DNA of 64,000 nt from Hymenopus coronatus (lineage: Eukaryota > Arthropoda > Insecta > Mantodea > Hymenopodidae): positions 103,826,501 to 103,890,500 of the forward strand of contig CM060881.1 of the NCBI GenBank assembly GCA_030762935.1, in the 5' to 3' direction. A model generated the notes under the pieces. The model searched no databases. It saw only the letters and a list, made by a program, of their open reading frames with translations, and had not been told where the DNA came from. Below are positions 11,868 to 22,789 of this stretch, one piece after another (the first letter of the stretch is position 1; the number at the start of each line of letters is the position of its first letter). A program made the translations under genes and the position numbers.

Positions 11868-12712
11868 TTCTCTATACGTACTATAGTGTATAGAGAAAGT
11901 ATTGCACTCCACCCAAACATTTAATATCCAGATTTCACCGGAAATATATGTTTTAGAGTCCCTTTTATCCAAAAAATGCATTTTCAGAAAAAGGTCCCTG
12001 AGTGTGTGTCCGTGTGTCTGTGAACACGATAACTCAAAAACGAAAAGTTGGTAAAATACCAAACTTGGTATTTAAGTGTAGTATACTTAATGGATGCGAC
12101 ACGAAAATCTTGAGAAAAATGCCCCCATCTCCAACTTCCCTTTGCATGGAACTTTTTTCGAAACTTTTGATTTTCTAAAAAATGGCTCTCACAATTTTGA
12201 TTAAAATATCATATATTAAAGAAATTTACCTGCCAAATAAAATGTATATCTTGAATTTTCTGGGAATAGCCTCTGAAGACTATTCTGGATGAATTTTACG
12301 GAATTTTGCACAATTGTTAAACCGTAAGAGATGGACAAAATATTACCATACAAAAAACGTAGAGCACATAAAAGCCCACAACTTAAATAATGTACTTTTT
12401 TTCGTGGAGCTGATCGTTTTTGAGATATTCCTTGTTTTTGGTTTCAGCTTTGAAAAACTTATACTTTTCTGATACAAGAATATGTCAACTCCTATCCATA
12501 AAAACAAGGGAACTTTAGTCGCATAGCAACCAGCTTTTGACTATCACTTTAACCTATGGTACTCACTTATTTCGCTTATATTTACAAGGAAGAAGTAATA
12601 AGACATTTCTGCTATTTTTTTCACGATTAACATGAAGTAAATAAAAGCATCAGCTTTTTAAAAATAATTAATTGCAGAGATGTAGACAGTCATGTGAATG
12701 GAACGCATCAGA
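11868..12712 (-). repeat. R850 repeat copy 4, minus, near full length
   Basis: One of the best preserved copies. It opens with the terminal palindrome (11872-11906: TACTTTCTCTATACGTACTA then AGTGTATAGAGAAAGT), continues with TTGCACTCCACCC, the GTGTGTGTCCGTGTGTCTGTG block at 12003-12022, TTTGGTATTTAAGT, and ends at GATGTAGACAGTCATGTGAATGG and CGCATCAGATTTTT. About 845 bp. No coding capacity. Confidence 0.85.
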
Positions 12713-13480
12713 TTTTTATTATTTCAATCAAAACCGGACCTGTGGAAACAATTGGATATTATTCAGAAATTCAATACAAAAGCATTTCAATAATTCCATA
12801 TCCGGTACAAAACAAAGGATTACATTATTAATCTGTCTAATAAATTCCATTATTGATACGTAAAATGATATCCGTAGAGTGTATTGGAACTAAAACCTGA
12901 TGTGAGAGTGATAAATCATAACACGTTACTTTATTGTTACAGAGTCCTCTCTGCTGTAAGTGCTACTCTTAAGATAAACGCTCAAACAAATGGAAGTAGT
13001 TATAATCATCCTAACTGCAGTGCTCGAAATAAGAACGTTCTTAAGGCTCAGGTCCATCACTACATCATCGATTTTCTACAATTGGCTTCATTTTTCCACC
13101 TAGTGAAAAGACTCGCTGTTTGTAACGGGCAGAGAGGTTCCCGTAATGGCTTCCACAATGCACACTTACTGAAGAAAATAATAACGTACTAAGCCTGCAG
13201 TACACTCACTTTTGAATTTCCTGAGGCGAAAAGAATTGAGCTGCTTCAAGAGGCAGAGAACATTCTGAAGATTAAACGGTCACACAATATTTATTATCTA
13301 TAGGTATAATTCACAGATACAAAGTGCTGTTTCTTTTCCTTGTTCATATAGATCATAGCTGTTGTGTTGAGCATTTCAGGGAATATTGTTTTATTGCCGT
13401 TTATTTTATTCAGCTTTTGTTTTAACATTATCATTAAGAGATAGCTTATAAATTTTAAAATAATTTATGTAAACTAACTA
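12713..13480. other. Spacer, nothing recognised
   Basis: An open frame at 12884-13192 (+) of 102 codons has no recognised motif and no coding-like neighbours. I leave it unassigned. Confidence 0.4.
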
Positions 13481-13760
13481 AGCGGCTGCTTGCCAAGCGG
13501 CCGGTGTGGGGATTTTCCCCCACTAGGAATCTGGTCCGGGGTGCACTCAGCCTCGTGAGGTACCTGGGGGCCAATTGAGGAGCTACTTGAAGAAGTAGCA
13601 GCTCCAGGTCATGAGGGCCACATTAACCGGCCGGGAAGGATTGAGGCGCTAACCTCGTTTTACCTCCAATGCTGCCTCCCCTTCCATGACGCCTGTCGTG
13701 AGCCGAGAAGAAGCGGCCGGACAGTAGGCCTTGGGCCCCTGAGGGCTTTTGCGCAGGGGT
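13481..13760 (+). mobile_element. SINE family A, diverged partial copy
   Basis: Matches the body of the SINE at 5340-5681 block by block: GTGTGGGGATTTTCCCCC, CCGGGGTGCACTCA, CTCGTGAGGTACCTGGGGG, CCAATTGAGGAGCTACTTGA, ATTAACCGGCCGGGA, and GCGGCCGGACAGTAGGCC. The tRNA-like head is shortened: GCTTGCCAAGCGG is present but the B box is deleted, so it has lost its internal promoter. No target duplication identified. Confidence 0.8.
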
Positions 13761-13784
13761 TTACTTTAATGCATTAGAAATCTT

Positions 13785-14553
13785 TCCATTACCATTTCTT
13801 TCTCTAACTGTTCTGCAACAAATAATTCTTAGAAAAGTTTATTCTTCTGCTTGCTTCATTCTAATCAAGATAAACATTAGTGCAAGTGATTTTACTAATT
13901 CATTCTAAGTACAAGATAAAAAGGAAATATCGATGCTAAAGAAAAAGTCTAATGTTTTAAGAGCCTATGTGATTCAATTGGAATTCTCTTCTCTTTGCTT
14001 GGCTAGCAGATAAAAGAAACAATATATGAAACGAATGACGACATCCGTTTCAGGAAAGTTTAAATATTTCAAAACTCAAACAGTAACAAAGAATAGCTTT
14101 GAAATGGTTAGGTCTACAAAACATGTATGACATAATTGTGTGTTTTAACGAGATCAAAATTTTCTGTGCAATATGTTTTGTTTATCTCTTACAGTTATTC
14201 AGAATGAAAGGATTTCATAAATTATTCAAAAGAAACTCAGGATATACATTTTATGCATCACCTCATTGGTTTAAAATATGGAATTTTAATCAAAATAAAA
14301 ATTATTATAGCCATTTTTAAGAAATAAAAAATTCCGAAAAATCTTCCGAGTAAAAGGGTAGATTGGGATAAGTTGATTTTTTCACAAAATCTCTTTGTCA
14401 CATTTCGAAAAATACTAAGCTTAAATACGAAATTTGGTGTTTTACCGACTTTTCGTTTTCAAGTTACACTATCCAGATGCACACACACGAACGAACGTTT
14501 TTCTAAAAACGATTTTTTATTCATGTATTTCCGTTTAATCTCGCTATTAAATT
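13785..14553 (+). repeat. R850 repeat copy 5, diverged
   Basis: Plus orientation blocks in order: CTTTCTCTAACTGTTCTGC near 13799, ATTCTAATCAAGATAAACATTAG near 13858, TTTCAAAACTCAAACAGTAACAA near 14067, GACATAATTGTGTGTTTTAACG near 14128, TATACATTTTATG near 14240, ACTTTTCGTTTTCAAGTTA near 14449, CACACACACGAACGAACGTTTTTCTAAAAA. The terminal palindrome is missing. Confidence 0.7.
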
Positions 14554-14655
14554 CTTGACCTTGTCTACCTACTGTATACATTACGCATAAATGGGAGAAG
14601 ATAAAGACTAAATAATAATGATAATATTGCTGTTATTATAATTATAATTATTCTA

Positions 14656-14694
<39 letters not shown>

Positions 14695-15410
14695 ATTGTA
14701 TACTATCCGTATTATATTCACAGCCCAACTGCCATTTGGTGTCTTAGAAGTTATCCCTATTGTTAGTATTTTTATTGGCGCCAAATATGCTATAATTTTC
14801 CCTATTTGTTTCGGCAGAAATAATTTTAGTTTGTAAATCATGTGAATCAAGTATACAAAAACGCGTTTATATGAAAGTTACACTGCAACAAGGATTCCTA
14901 AAATGAATATATATATTGTACCTTTAAAAGAGACTTATAATATCAGATATACCTTTTCATCTTTTAGTTTACTACAGTATAGAATAATTAGATTAAGTGT
15001 ATAGATATATTTGTTTTTCTCAGAAGAACAGTAACTCTACAACTCGGAAGCTTCTTGTGTAGAACTTTCTTGATGGCACTTCCTATGATTTTTGAGCTCC
15101 TGGTAAAGTCATTTGCCTTGCTCTTTGCCAATATCTCTCAAGTTTTCAGAAAAGCAAGCCATGTGGCTCTAAAAGTAATTACCTTGATGATCATATCCCT
15201 CTCAAGATCTCAATAGCTAAGTATTCTAGATTAACATAGTTATTATCTTTATAGTTGCTCAGAAAGTTTCTGATATCGAGGAAAAATCATATCCGTGCAT
15301 TTCGTTCAACTAAATCATATTATCTATGAAGAAATTAATATTACAAAACTTATAAGTAATAAAGATACACAATATTGTAATTAAGTTATAACAATAGGTG
15401 AAGATCTTTG
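14554..15410. other. Spacer with an ATT microsatellite, no gene seen
   Basis: (ATT)n at 14655-14692. The minus-strand ORF across it encodes poly-asparagine and is an artefact of the microsatellite. Confidence 0.5.
14655..14692. repeat. (ATT)n microsatellite
   Basis: About 12 ATT units, seen directly. Confidence 0.9.
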
Positions 15411-15412
15411 AT

Positions 15413-15530
15413 AAATTAATATATTTAGCATGAAGGAGATTTTTTCCTTTATGTTTAAATTTTTTATTCTTTTATCTGGATTTAAATTTTTTCTTTTAGA
15501 GGTTTAGTTAAGTAAATGAACAGGGTGTTT
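15413..15530 (+). repeat. Unclassified repeat, copy 1 of a second pair
   Basis: Closely resembles 58132-58245 in the same orientation: TATATTTAGCA(T/G)GAAGGAGA, TTTAAATTTTTTATT, and AGGTTTAGTTAAGTAA occur in the same order and spacing. Non-coding. Confidence 0.7.
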
Positions 15531-16184
15531 TATTTTACTTGAGAACCGTCAATTATTCCAGCCTTCATTCCTTCTATACTTATCCCAGGATATTTTCGTC
15601 CTAAATATACATAAAACACATGGCCCGTTATTTTCAATGGCGTTCACGGGTTATTTCATGGATAATAGTTTTCTTCCGACAGCTATGTTCCCTCTTATAA
15701 GCCATTCTCCTCTCCTGCAATGTTTTTGTTTGTCTCTTCTGTCCCAGAAAAACAAGAAACAAATATACTTTGTATAGCCACTTTGCTCACAAGGAGAAAA
15801 TTGACTAGTTTTAAGTCCACACAAAGTTACCATCGATGATCAATATATTGTTTCAAGACACGGTATATTATCATGCTATTCTCTAATTTTTTTTTTGCTC
15901 ATATTTATTGCCGTTGTGCAACAGAAATATCTAAAACTTCTCTTAGAGCTGTCAATAATCAGGCGCGTATTCACAAATATCCATTTTTCTTTGAGGATCT
16001 ATACCTGCGTTACAGAACCTAACATTGTTTTCCTGGATAAAGGAGATATCAAATCGTTTACCTTCTTGCGGTAGAATATTATATTGTTTCTACTATCGGC
16101 ATATACTTGTCATTTTATGTAGAAGTAACAATTCAGAATTTTTTTTGAATGATTGACATCTATAGGTTGTTTAATTTGTTTTAG
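15531..16184. other. AT-rich spacer, nothing recognised
   Basis: No repeat or coding signal identified. Confidence 0.45.
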
Positions 16185-16890
16185 GAAAATCTGATGTTAC
16201 ATTCAATGACGTTCTCTACATCTCTGTAACAAATTGCTATATATATATAAGATGATTGTTCTATTTACTGCATGCTAATCGAAATAAACATTAGCAGAAA
16301 TTGTTTTATTACTTAGTTGCTTATACTTAAAAGGGAAATAGGTCAAATCTACAGCCAAATATTTTAAAATGTGCTACCTTTGTAATTGATATACTTTTTT
16401 AACGTAACTAAAAACAAGGAATATCTTGAAAACAGTCAACTCTACGAAAAAAGAAATGTATATGAGATAAATGGTGTGTTTTAAGAAAACCTACATTTTT
16501 TGTGTAGTGAGTTATTGTGTATCCCTTACGGCTTACCAATTATGCAAAATTCAGTAAAAATCATCCAGTAAAATAGCTTTTCAGAGGCTATTCAAAGAAA
16601 ATTCAAGATATACATTTTATTTTTCGTGTAAATATCTTAAATATAAAGAGATTTTAAGCAAACTCTTTAAATTCATTTTTGAGTAAACCAAAATATTTTA
16701 AAATTATTCCATGTAAAGGGTAGTTAGGGTTGGGAGGATTTTCTTGAAACTATTCGTGTCGCATCCTTGGAAGATCCAGAACTTAAATATCAAGTTTGGT
16801 ATATAATGAACCTTTCGTTTTTGAGCTATGCTGTCCCAAACACACACACAGACTCACAGAAAAATGGGTGTAATACAATACCTTCTCTAT

Positions 16891-17124
16891 CTCGCCTGGT
16901 TAGTGTGATGGTAGCGTGTGTGCGTGTCTGCGTCATATTTCAAAAAAGTCGTGAGTTCTAATCTCGCTTTGGGTGAGTTACCCGGAAAAGGTTTTTTTGG
17001 GCATTTCCCATATCCTGAGAAGACGAATGTTGAGTATCTTTAAGCTCCGTGGACCCCGAGATCATTTGAGTATCATTTCACCAATTTCATTCATCGTCCG
17101 ATATGACCAACCAGGTTAAAGGAC

Positions 17125-17159
<35 letters not shown>

Positions 17160-17161
17160 GA
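16891..17161 (+). mobile_element. tRNA-derived SINE, family B, with poly(A) tail and 13-bp target duplication
   Basis: The tRNA-like head starts TCTCGCCTGGTTAGTGTGAT with A-box-like GTGATGGTAGCG and a degraded B box GAGTTCTAATCTCGC. The body contains GGGTGAGTTACCCGG, TCCGTGGACCCCGAGATCA, ATTCATCGTCCGATATGACC and AACCAGGTTAAAGGAC, then about 29 A. The target duplication AATACCTTCTCTA is at 16878-16890 and 17162-17174. Copies of the same family are at 40276-40526 (+) and 31630-31838 (-). Confidence 0.88.
17125..17153 (+). repeat. Poly(A) tail of SINE B
   Basis: An uninterrupted run of about 29 A at the 3' end of the SINE, as expected for target-primed retrotransposition. Confidence 0.9.
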
Positions 17162-17647
17162 AATACCTTCTCTACACTATGTACAGTCCTGGAAAAAATG
17201 ATTGAGCGCACTCTGAGAGCAGAATATTTCAGTCCCACTTCGTATCGCAGCGAGGTTTACACTGGTCGCTATTTCCAATAAGCAGCTAGACTTACCTAAC
17301 AGTGTCTGCGACATACGTTATCGTCTGTCGAACGCATTAACAGGATGTGTCTTGCACTGTGTTTCGCATTTGTATTGGTTCGTGATAAAGAATTCAGCAA
17401 CAAGCGCCATGCTACCCATTCTTTGTTAGCCAATTAGTAAACAAACCCAAAAGTGTTTCTACCTGATGCTATGCTCATTGGTAATTATACATATAGTTGG
17501 AGCAACCAATTTCGATCACCTGAATGAACCAATGAGCGGTTCAGAAGCCATTAAGTACCCTGAATACGATAAATGATTCACGTTATCATGAACCATGACA
17601 AGTACTAAGGCGCATATATGAATGTGGCAGCAACGCCCTTTGGCCCA

Positions 17648-17715
17648 AAGAGATATAGCTCAGAGGTAACGCAAGGGATATGAAAGTTGCCGAACCTAAG
17701 TTCATACCTCTGTAA
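17648..17715 (+). other. tRNA-like sequence inside the Tc1-like element
   Basis: ATATAGCTCAGAGGTAACGC resembles a tRNA D-arm/A box and AAGTTCATACCTCTG resembles a B box and acceptor return, spaced about 35 bases apart. It is probably a SINE head or tRNA pseudogene rather than a working tRNA, since the anticodon arm does not fold clearly by eye. Confidence 0.3.
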
Positions 17716-18003
17716 CAGCATACGTTTTTCTCCCCCAATTATGTTGTTTCTTCTATCATTTTTCTATTTGACATTCTTAATTTATACTAATACAGAGTTT
17801 CCGCTAAATTAGTTATAATTTGAATATTAGATAATATGCAGATATATATATAATAGCATAAGTTTACAACTACTGTTAATAAGTTTGATCCCTTTGTCGT
17901 AAATGTGTTTCTTTCTGTGTTGGTCAAATGTTTGTGCTTAGTTCCATTAGTCGCCGTAGGAGGTCCTCAATCACTACTACCACGACGCATTCATACTGTA
18001 GCA

Positions 18004-19138
18004 ATGACAGAGGCTGCTGTTTTCACCCTGGTTTCACAGGGTTATACGGCCACCTGAGCGGGTAGCATTTGTGATGTTCCACAATTCACTGCCAGAAGGT
18101 GGGCAACGTTATATCGTGAAGAGGGACAGGTTGCTGCAAGGAAGAGCACCGGTCGCTCGCGAGTATCTACCGAGAAGGAAGACAGGTCTCTCATGGCACA
18201 GGTCGAAAGAGATCCGTTTCTGACGGCAGCTGAATACAAGGTTTTATCTTTATTCGTGGGTAGTGCCCGAACGGTTAACAGGCGTTGTAAAGATGCCGGA
18301 ATTTGGCGTAAATGTGAGGCAGCAAAGGAAGAGCTAGCTGAAGCCCACAAAATTGACAGGTTAGCATTTACTGTATAGTACGAGAACTTCGATTAGAGCG
18401 AAGTAGTTTTCTCCGACAAAGCAACATTCTACTGCAGATGTCAATTCGATATATATATAGAGGAAAATCTTTCAAAGTCATCATCACTCTGTGTGGGAAT
18501 TGGATTTTCACAACTAAAAATATGTACTTCCCGTCATATTACGTCTCTTGGAAGTGCTGGGGGGCATTACTTCAAGAAACTATGACACCATGGTGTTCAT
18601 TTATCCTATTTAATTACTTCAGTTTGAGTTATCTCATGTTTCTCCTGCAGCATTTCCTTGATAAATGTTGCAATAGATGCAAGGAGTGGTCGAACGAGCG
18701 TTATTATTTGGGCATGGATATCTCGGAAAAGTGCAGGTATGCTGGAATGTGATCATGGAAAGCTGAATAACGAAACCTATTCTGAAATTGTAGAACATGT
18801 TCTGCTTCCATTTGCCCAAGAGCGTTATCCTGAAGATCTTATTAGATTCCAACAGGATTCTCATTCGGTCCACAAGTCGGCCCAATTTCAAAAGTGGTTT
18901 TCGAGGCACACGAATATCTTAGAGCAGATAGCATGTTCTACAAAGTCAGCAGATCTCAACCCAATTGAACATGTTTGGACATAAGTAAAACAGATGCTTT
19001 CTCGAGGTTACAGATTGAATAATGCTACACAACTCTGGTGTGTTATGACAGAACTTGGGATTCACTACAGAATACATTACTTATTTTCAAACGCTAGTGG
19101 ATTCCATGCTCCGAAATTTGAGGGCAGTGATAGCAAAT
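18004..19138 (+). pseudogene. Tc1/mariner transposase (broken)
   Basis: The frame from ATG at 18004 begins with a helix-turn-helix region (MTEAAVFTLVSQGYTAT then a TGA at 18055) and continues in frame through VSTEKEDRSLMAQVERDP. It reaches VVFSDKATF near 18398, the first catalytic aspartate region, past two TAG stops. After a poorly matching block, a frame from 18658 gives SVIIWAWISRKSAGML, RFQQDSHSVHKSAQF (second aspartate) and SADLNPIEHVW (D-x-NPIE motif), then a stop at 18982 and further relic to about 19138. This is the DDE/D transposase order of the IS630-Tc1-mariner superfamily, which cuts and pastes at TA. Several stops and at least one frameshift make it inactive. Confidence 0.85.
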
Positions 19139-19739
19139 AGCAAAGTATTAGAATCTGTCTTCTCTTGTTTTATTAGCCTTTTGTTGCATTTAAAAGAAAC
19201 CGGAGATCAGGTTGCAGTGTTTTTCTTTGTTTTCTAGTTTGCGAAAGCAGCAAACAAAAGATTTCACATTTCACAGAGTGAATGCTTTATATAACTTAAT
19301 CCACATCAATTGTAATGAGTACTAATATGAACTAAAAAAATAATAATAAAAAAAGTCTATTTGGCTTACTGGGCTGGAACCTACGCTAGGTAGCACACTG
19401 AGTTTCAAGCGGAGTACGTTAGGCTTGATCCATTTCTAGTCTGAGTACTTTACTCCCTGGTTATAAAGAGCTGTAGCGGACAGCTCAACCATCAAGGTCT
19501 GGTTTATTCTTTAGTGTTTTTGTGCATGTTAGCGAAAAACAACTATTTTGGTTCTTCCATAGTTGCTACTTTATGTTATAAAGCAATAAACTACGTCTTA
19601 ACTCGCTGTATAAAAGCATGGTTTGTAGCTTAGCGCACGTGCACGTGTTAACTCAGCTTGTGTTACTTCGTGTGCTTCCGTGAGGTCGAAGCGATACTTT
19701 GACAGGTTACAGCGCTGAATCATTTAATCCATGACTGTA

Positions 19740-21160
19740 CATAGTACGTGAACAACGTGAGGGACAACTGAGTGATCATATGAATCAAAGAATATGATGA
19801 TTTATATTAGCATAGATTTCTCTCTTCATTGTTAGAAACTCTTTTATTAAAAGGTATTCTTCCAGCTGTTTCATGTTAGTTGAGATAGAATTTTAATAAA
19901 TGTTTTATATATTTATATAAATATTTTCTTACAGATACAAAGGAATAAGGGGATACACCAGGTTTAAGCGACAGTAAAATCCTTTAACTGATGATTGATA
20001 AGTGATGGAATTTAAATGCCGTCTCTTTACTACAGCAGAAGCAAGAAAATAAAATAACGACATCCAATTTGAAGACACTGTAAAATCTTAAAATTGTAAC
20101 AAATAGTAACATAATAAATAAAATAATAATTTCTGATTTTGCACCACATTAGACTTCTTCAAAATTAATAAAATCGAAAAGCAATTTTATATTGAAGTTA
20201 AAAGTCTAGTTTAATTATTAACTTTAACGTACACTCACCAAGTGATAACAATACATATAACTAATTCTATATTACAGTAAATTAAATGATGAAAAGATAC
20301 ATATGACATTTATAGGTACAAAAAAGTTGCTTTGTTGCTGTACAGAAAAAATGAAAAGAAAAAACAATTACCCAAAAGAGTGAGGCATGATGGAAATTTT
20401 GGTAACTCATCATTGTGTCACATTATGCACTAATCTATAGTAACAATAAGATTATTAATCAATAACTTTTCATTTGTACAAACACCTAATAAGTCCTCTA
20501 TTTTGTTAACTAACCACTTTGACACAGCTGTAAAACCTTCCAATATTTAAATAAAAACAAACAACGACATTCTTAATAAATAAAGTCCAAATGTAAATTA
20601 ATCCCTCATTTTGGTGACTCGTTAAGGTGATACCGCTCCATGTGCTTCTAATATTTAAATAAATTATGTTCTCATTTATAAAAAATAATTATTACTTTTA
20701 TTTTAAGAGGTTTACAGCAATTATCTACGTGTAAAATAACTACAATCATCATAAATTTCCACGTTTGTGTGCCCTCTGATTTTAATTCCCTCTGTAGGTG
20801 CAAAGGTTATAATTTTAGATAGTTTCTTCTTGCATTCTATTTAAATGCTGCTTTCAGTTTGGTATACTATTTTCCATTACAATTTATGCTGTATTACATT
20901 CATGGACCGTTATTTGGTATTTTTTTGTTACAGTCAAGATTTCAATAGTATATGCTTATGCTACTGTTATTGTTTTGTTTGGGTAATTGAATAATTCTTT
21001 TCCTGAGCTACATATTATCCTTGAATAAATCGATTAATCATATTTTTACATTCTCTGGCACGTATGTGCAATGTATTCGGTAAGTACAGAATGTAATTTA
21101 CAGAAGGTATTATGCCCAAAAATTCGATATCAAAATACATGCTTCCTGAATATATAAAAA
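19740..21160. other. AT-rich spacer, nothing recognised
   Basis: About 1.4 kb following the Tc1-like element. No coding motif or shared repeat identified. Confidence 0.45.
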
Positions 21161-21164
21161 GCAT

Positions 21165-21932
21165 TTAAAAAAAAACCAATGTGTTCTATTCACATTCTCT
21201 TCATCTCTGTAACACATTATTGTTAAAAAGTTTACTTTTATATGTATGTCATGATAATCAATATAAACATTAGCAAAACTGATATAATAAAATTACTTGC
21301 TTCCACAAGGCAAAAGCGTTAGTTAAATATTTTAAAATATTCATTGATTTGCAGGGGCAGAAGCTAACAAATTCCCGTATATGAAAAGTTTAAGCATTTT
21401 AAAATTGAAACCAAAAAACAATAAATATGTCGTAAATGGTGTACTCCAGAAAATAAATATATATAACATAAAGTGTGTGTTTCAATGTGATCCGACATTT
21501 TTCCCTTACGGTTTACCAGTTATATAAAATAGCAAAATTCATCCAAAATAACAGTGTTTAAGAAGCTAGTCCCAGAAAATTTAAGATATAAATGTTATTT
21601 GCCCTGTAAAAGTCTTTAATAACCGATATTTTGATCAAGAGCCATTTTGAGAAAATCAGTTTTCGAATTTTTTCCATGTAAAGGATAGTTTCCGGTTTTT
21701 TTTTCTAAAATCTTCGTGTCGCATTAAGTACCAAGTGTATATTTTTAGCGACTTTTAGTTTTTGTGCTTTCATATTCTGAGACACACAAACACACAAGCG
21801 GACCTTTTTCTAAAAATTTGTTTCTTATATAAGGGACCCTAAAACGTGTATTTCAGATGAAATATCGCTATTATGCTTTTGAATAGAGTGCAGTGCTATC
21901 TCTATCTAAGCACCATGTACTATGTAGAGAAA
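21165..21932 (+). repeat. R850 repeat copy 7
   Basis: From AATGTGTTCTATTCACATTC through ATCTCTGTAACACATTATTG, CTTACGGTTTACCAGTTAT near 21505, TTTTTCCATGTAAAGGATAG near 21669, ACACACAAACACACAAGCGG near 21782, to a partial terminal palindrome CACCATGTACTATGTAGAGA at 21910. It is followed within about 10 bases by copy 8 in the opposite direction (tail to tail). Confidence 0.85.
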
Positions 21933-21939
21933 GTAAAGC

Positions 21940-22655
21940 GGACCGCGTATGAGTGTCTGTGGCCAGCATAAAAAAAAAAGCAACAAAAAACAAAGGTTTG
22001 GTTAACTTAGCATTTAAATCGAGCATGTCTAGGATGCGGCATGAAGACTTTCAAGAATATTCGCTCACTCCCGACTAGCCTTTACTTGGAACATTTTCGA
22101 AAATTTTGATTTTTTCTAAATAGCACTAACGATTTTTTTGTTAAAATACCACGTGTTTAAGATATTTTCATGAAAAACGAAACGTTTATCTTGAATATTT
22201 TGGAATAGTCTATGAGGACCCTTTAGTCTTAATGACCAAACCTTAAGATGTAAACAAAACTTACTGTATCAAAATATAAATCTCGTTAATACAAGCAATT
22301 TATGCCACATTTATGCTTGTAGAGTTAACCGTTTCGAGATATTTCTTGTTATAGGTCTCTGTTTTAAATTTCTTTAACATGTCTCAAACGGGAGGTCATC
22401 TTTTGTTTCATATATCTTTAATTTTACTTCGGTCATGAAAAGTGTTTTTCAATTGTTTCACGTAGCAACCAGCTTTTAAAATAATTGACTATCGCTTTAA
22501 CCTAGCGTATTCTATTATTTTCCTTCTACTTACAAGGAAGCAAGTAATAAGACAGCTTCTGCTAATGCTTAATTCTATTAACAAAATGAATAATATTTTA
22601 TAGAAATAATTTGTAGAGCAGTTGGAGACAGTCATGTGAATGTAATACTTCTTAT
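21940..22655 (-). repeat. R850 repeat copy 8, minus
   Basis: Reverse-oriented blocks: GAGTGTCTGTGGCCAGCATA at 21951, GGATGCGGCATGAAGACTTT at 22030, CGAAAATTTTGATTTTTTC near 22100, CTTTAACCTAGCGTATTC near 22495, CTACTTACAAGGAAGCAAGT near 22526, GGAGACAGTCATGTGAATG near 22625. The terminal-palindrome end is missing, so the pair with copy 7 is truncated at its junction. Confidence 0.8.
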
Positions 22656-22789
22656 TTTTAAATGCTTCATGTCCATAAGCTATACTCCACCCGAAATTAT
22701 CCACAAGGAACGATACTTTTAAGCCTCTCTAAAAGACTTAGCAAATAAAATAATCTTTGTTTTCTGATTGTTGGCAACTGCAAAAGCAA

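Larger units (their letters stand above)
16185..17183 (+). repeat. R850 repeat copy 6, split by a SINE and by a Tc1-like element
   Basis: Plus orientation from AAATCTGATGTTACATTCA near 16185 through CTAATCGAAATAAACATTAGC, CTATTCAAAGAAAATTCAAGAT, TCGTGTCGCATCCTTGGAAGA near 16755, the CA-rich block at 16840-16855 and ATACAATACCTTCTCTA at 16874-16890. SINE B occupies 16891-17161. R850 then resumes at 17162 (AATACCTTCTCTACACTATG) and stops at the TA dinucleotide 17182-17183 where the Tc1-like element begins. The other half of the palindrome (TACATAGTACGT) lies beyond that element at 19738-19749. Confidence 0.85.
17182..19739 (+). mobile_element. Tc1/mariner-like DNA transposon, decayed, with TIRs and TA duplication
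   Basis: Terminal inverted repeats of about 28 bp: the left end reads CAGTCCTGGAAAAAATGATT then GAGCGC (17184-17209), and the right end's complement reads CAGTCATGGATTAAATGATT then CAGCGC (19737 back to 19712). Both ends are flanked by TA (17182-17183 and 19738-19739), the signature Tc1/mariner target duplication. The transposase relic lies inside at 18004-19138. At 2.55 kb it is longer than typical elements of this class, so extra sequence may have inserted; a tRNA-like block at 17648-17710 and a block near 18440-18650 are candidates. It sits exactly on the central TA of the R850 palindrome. Confidence 0.9.

Noticed and set aside
12884..13192. 102-codon plus ORF
   Set aside because: No recognised domain, no splice or promoter context, AT-rich repeat surroundings.
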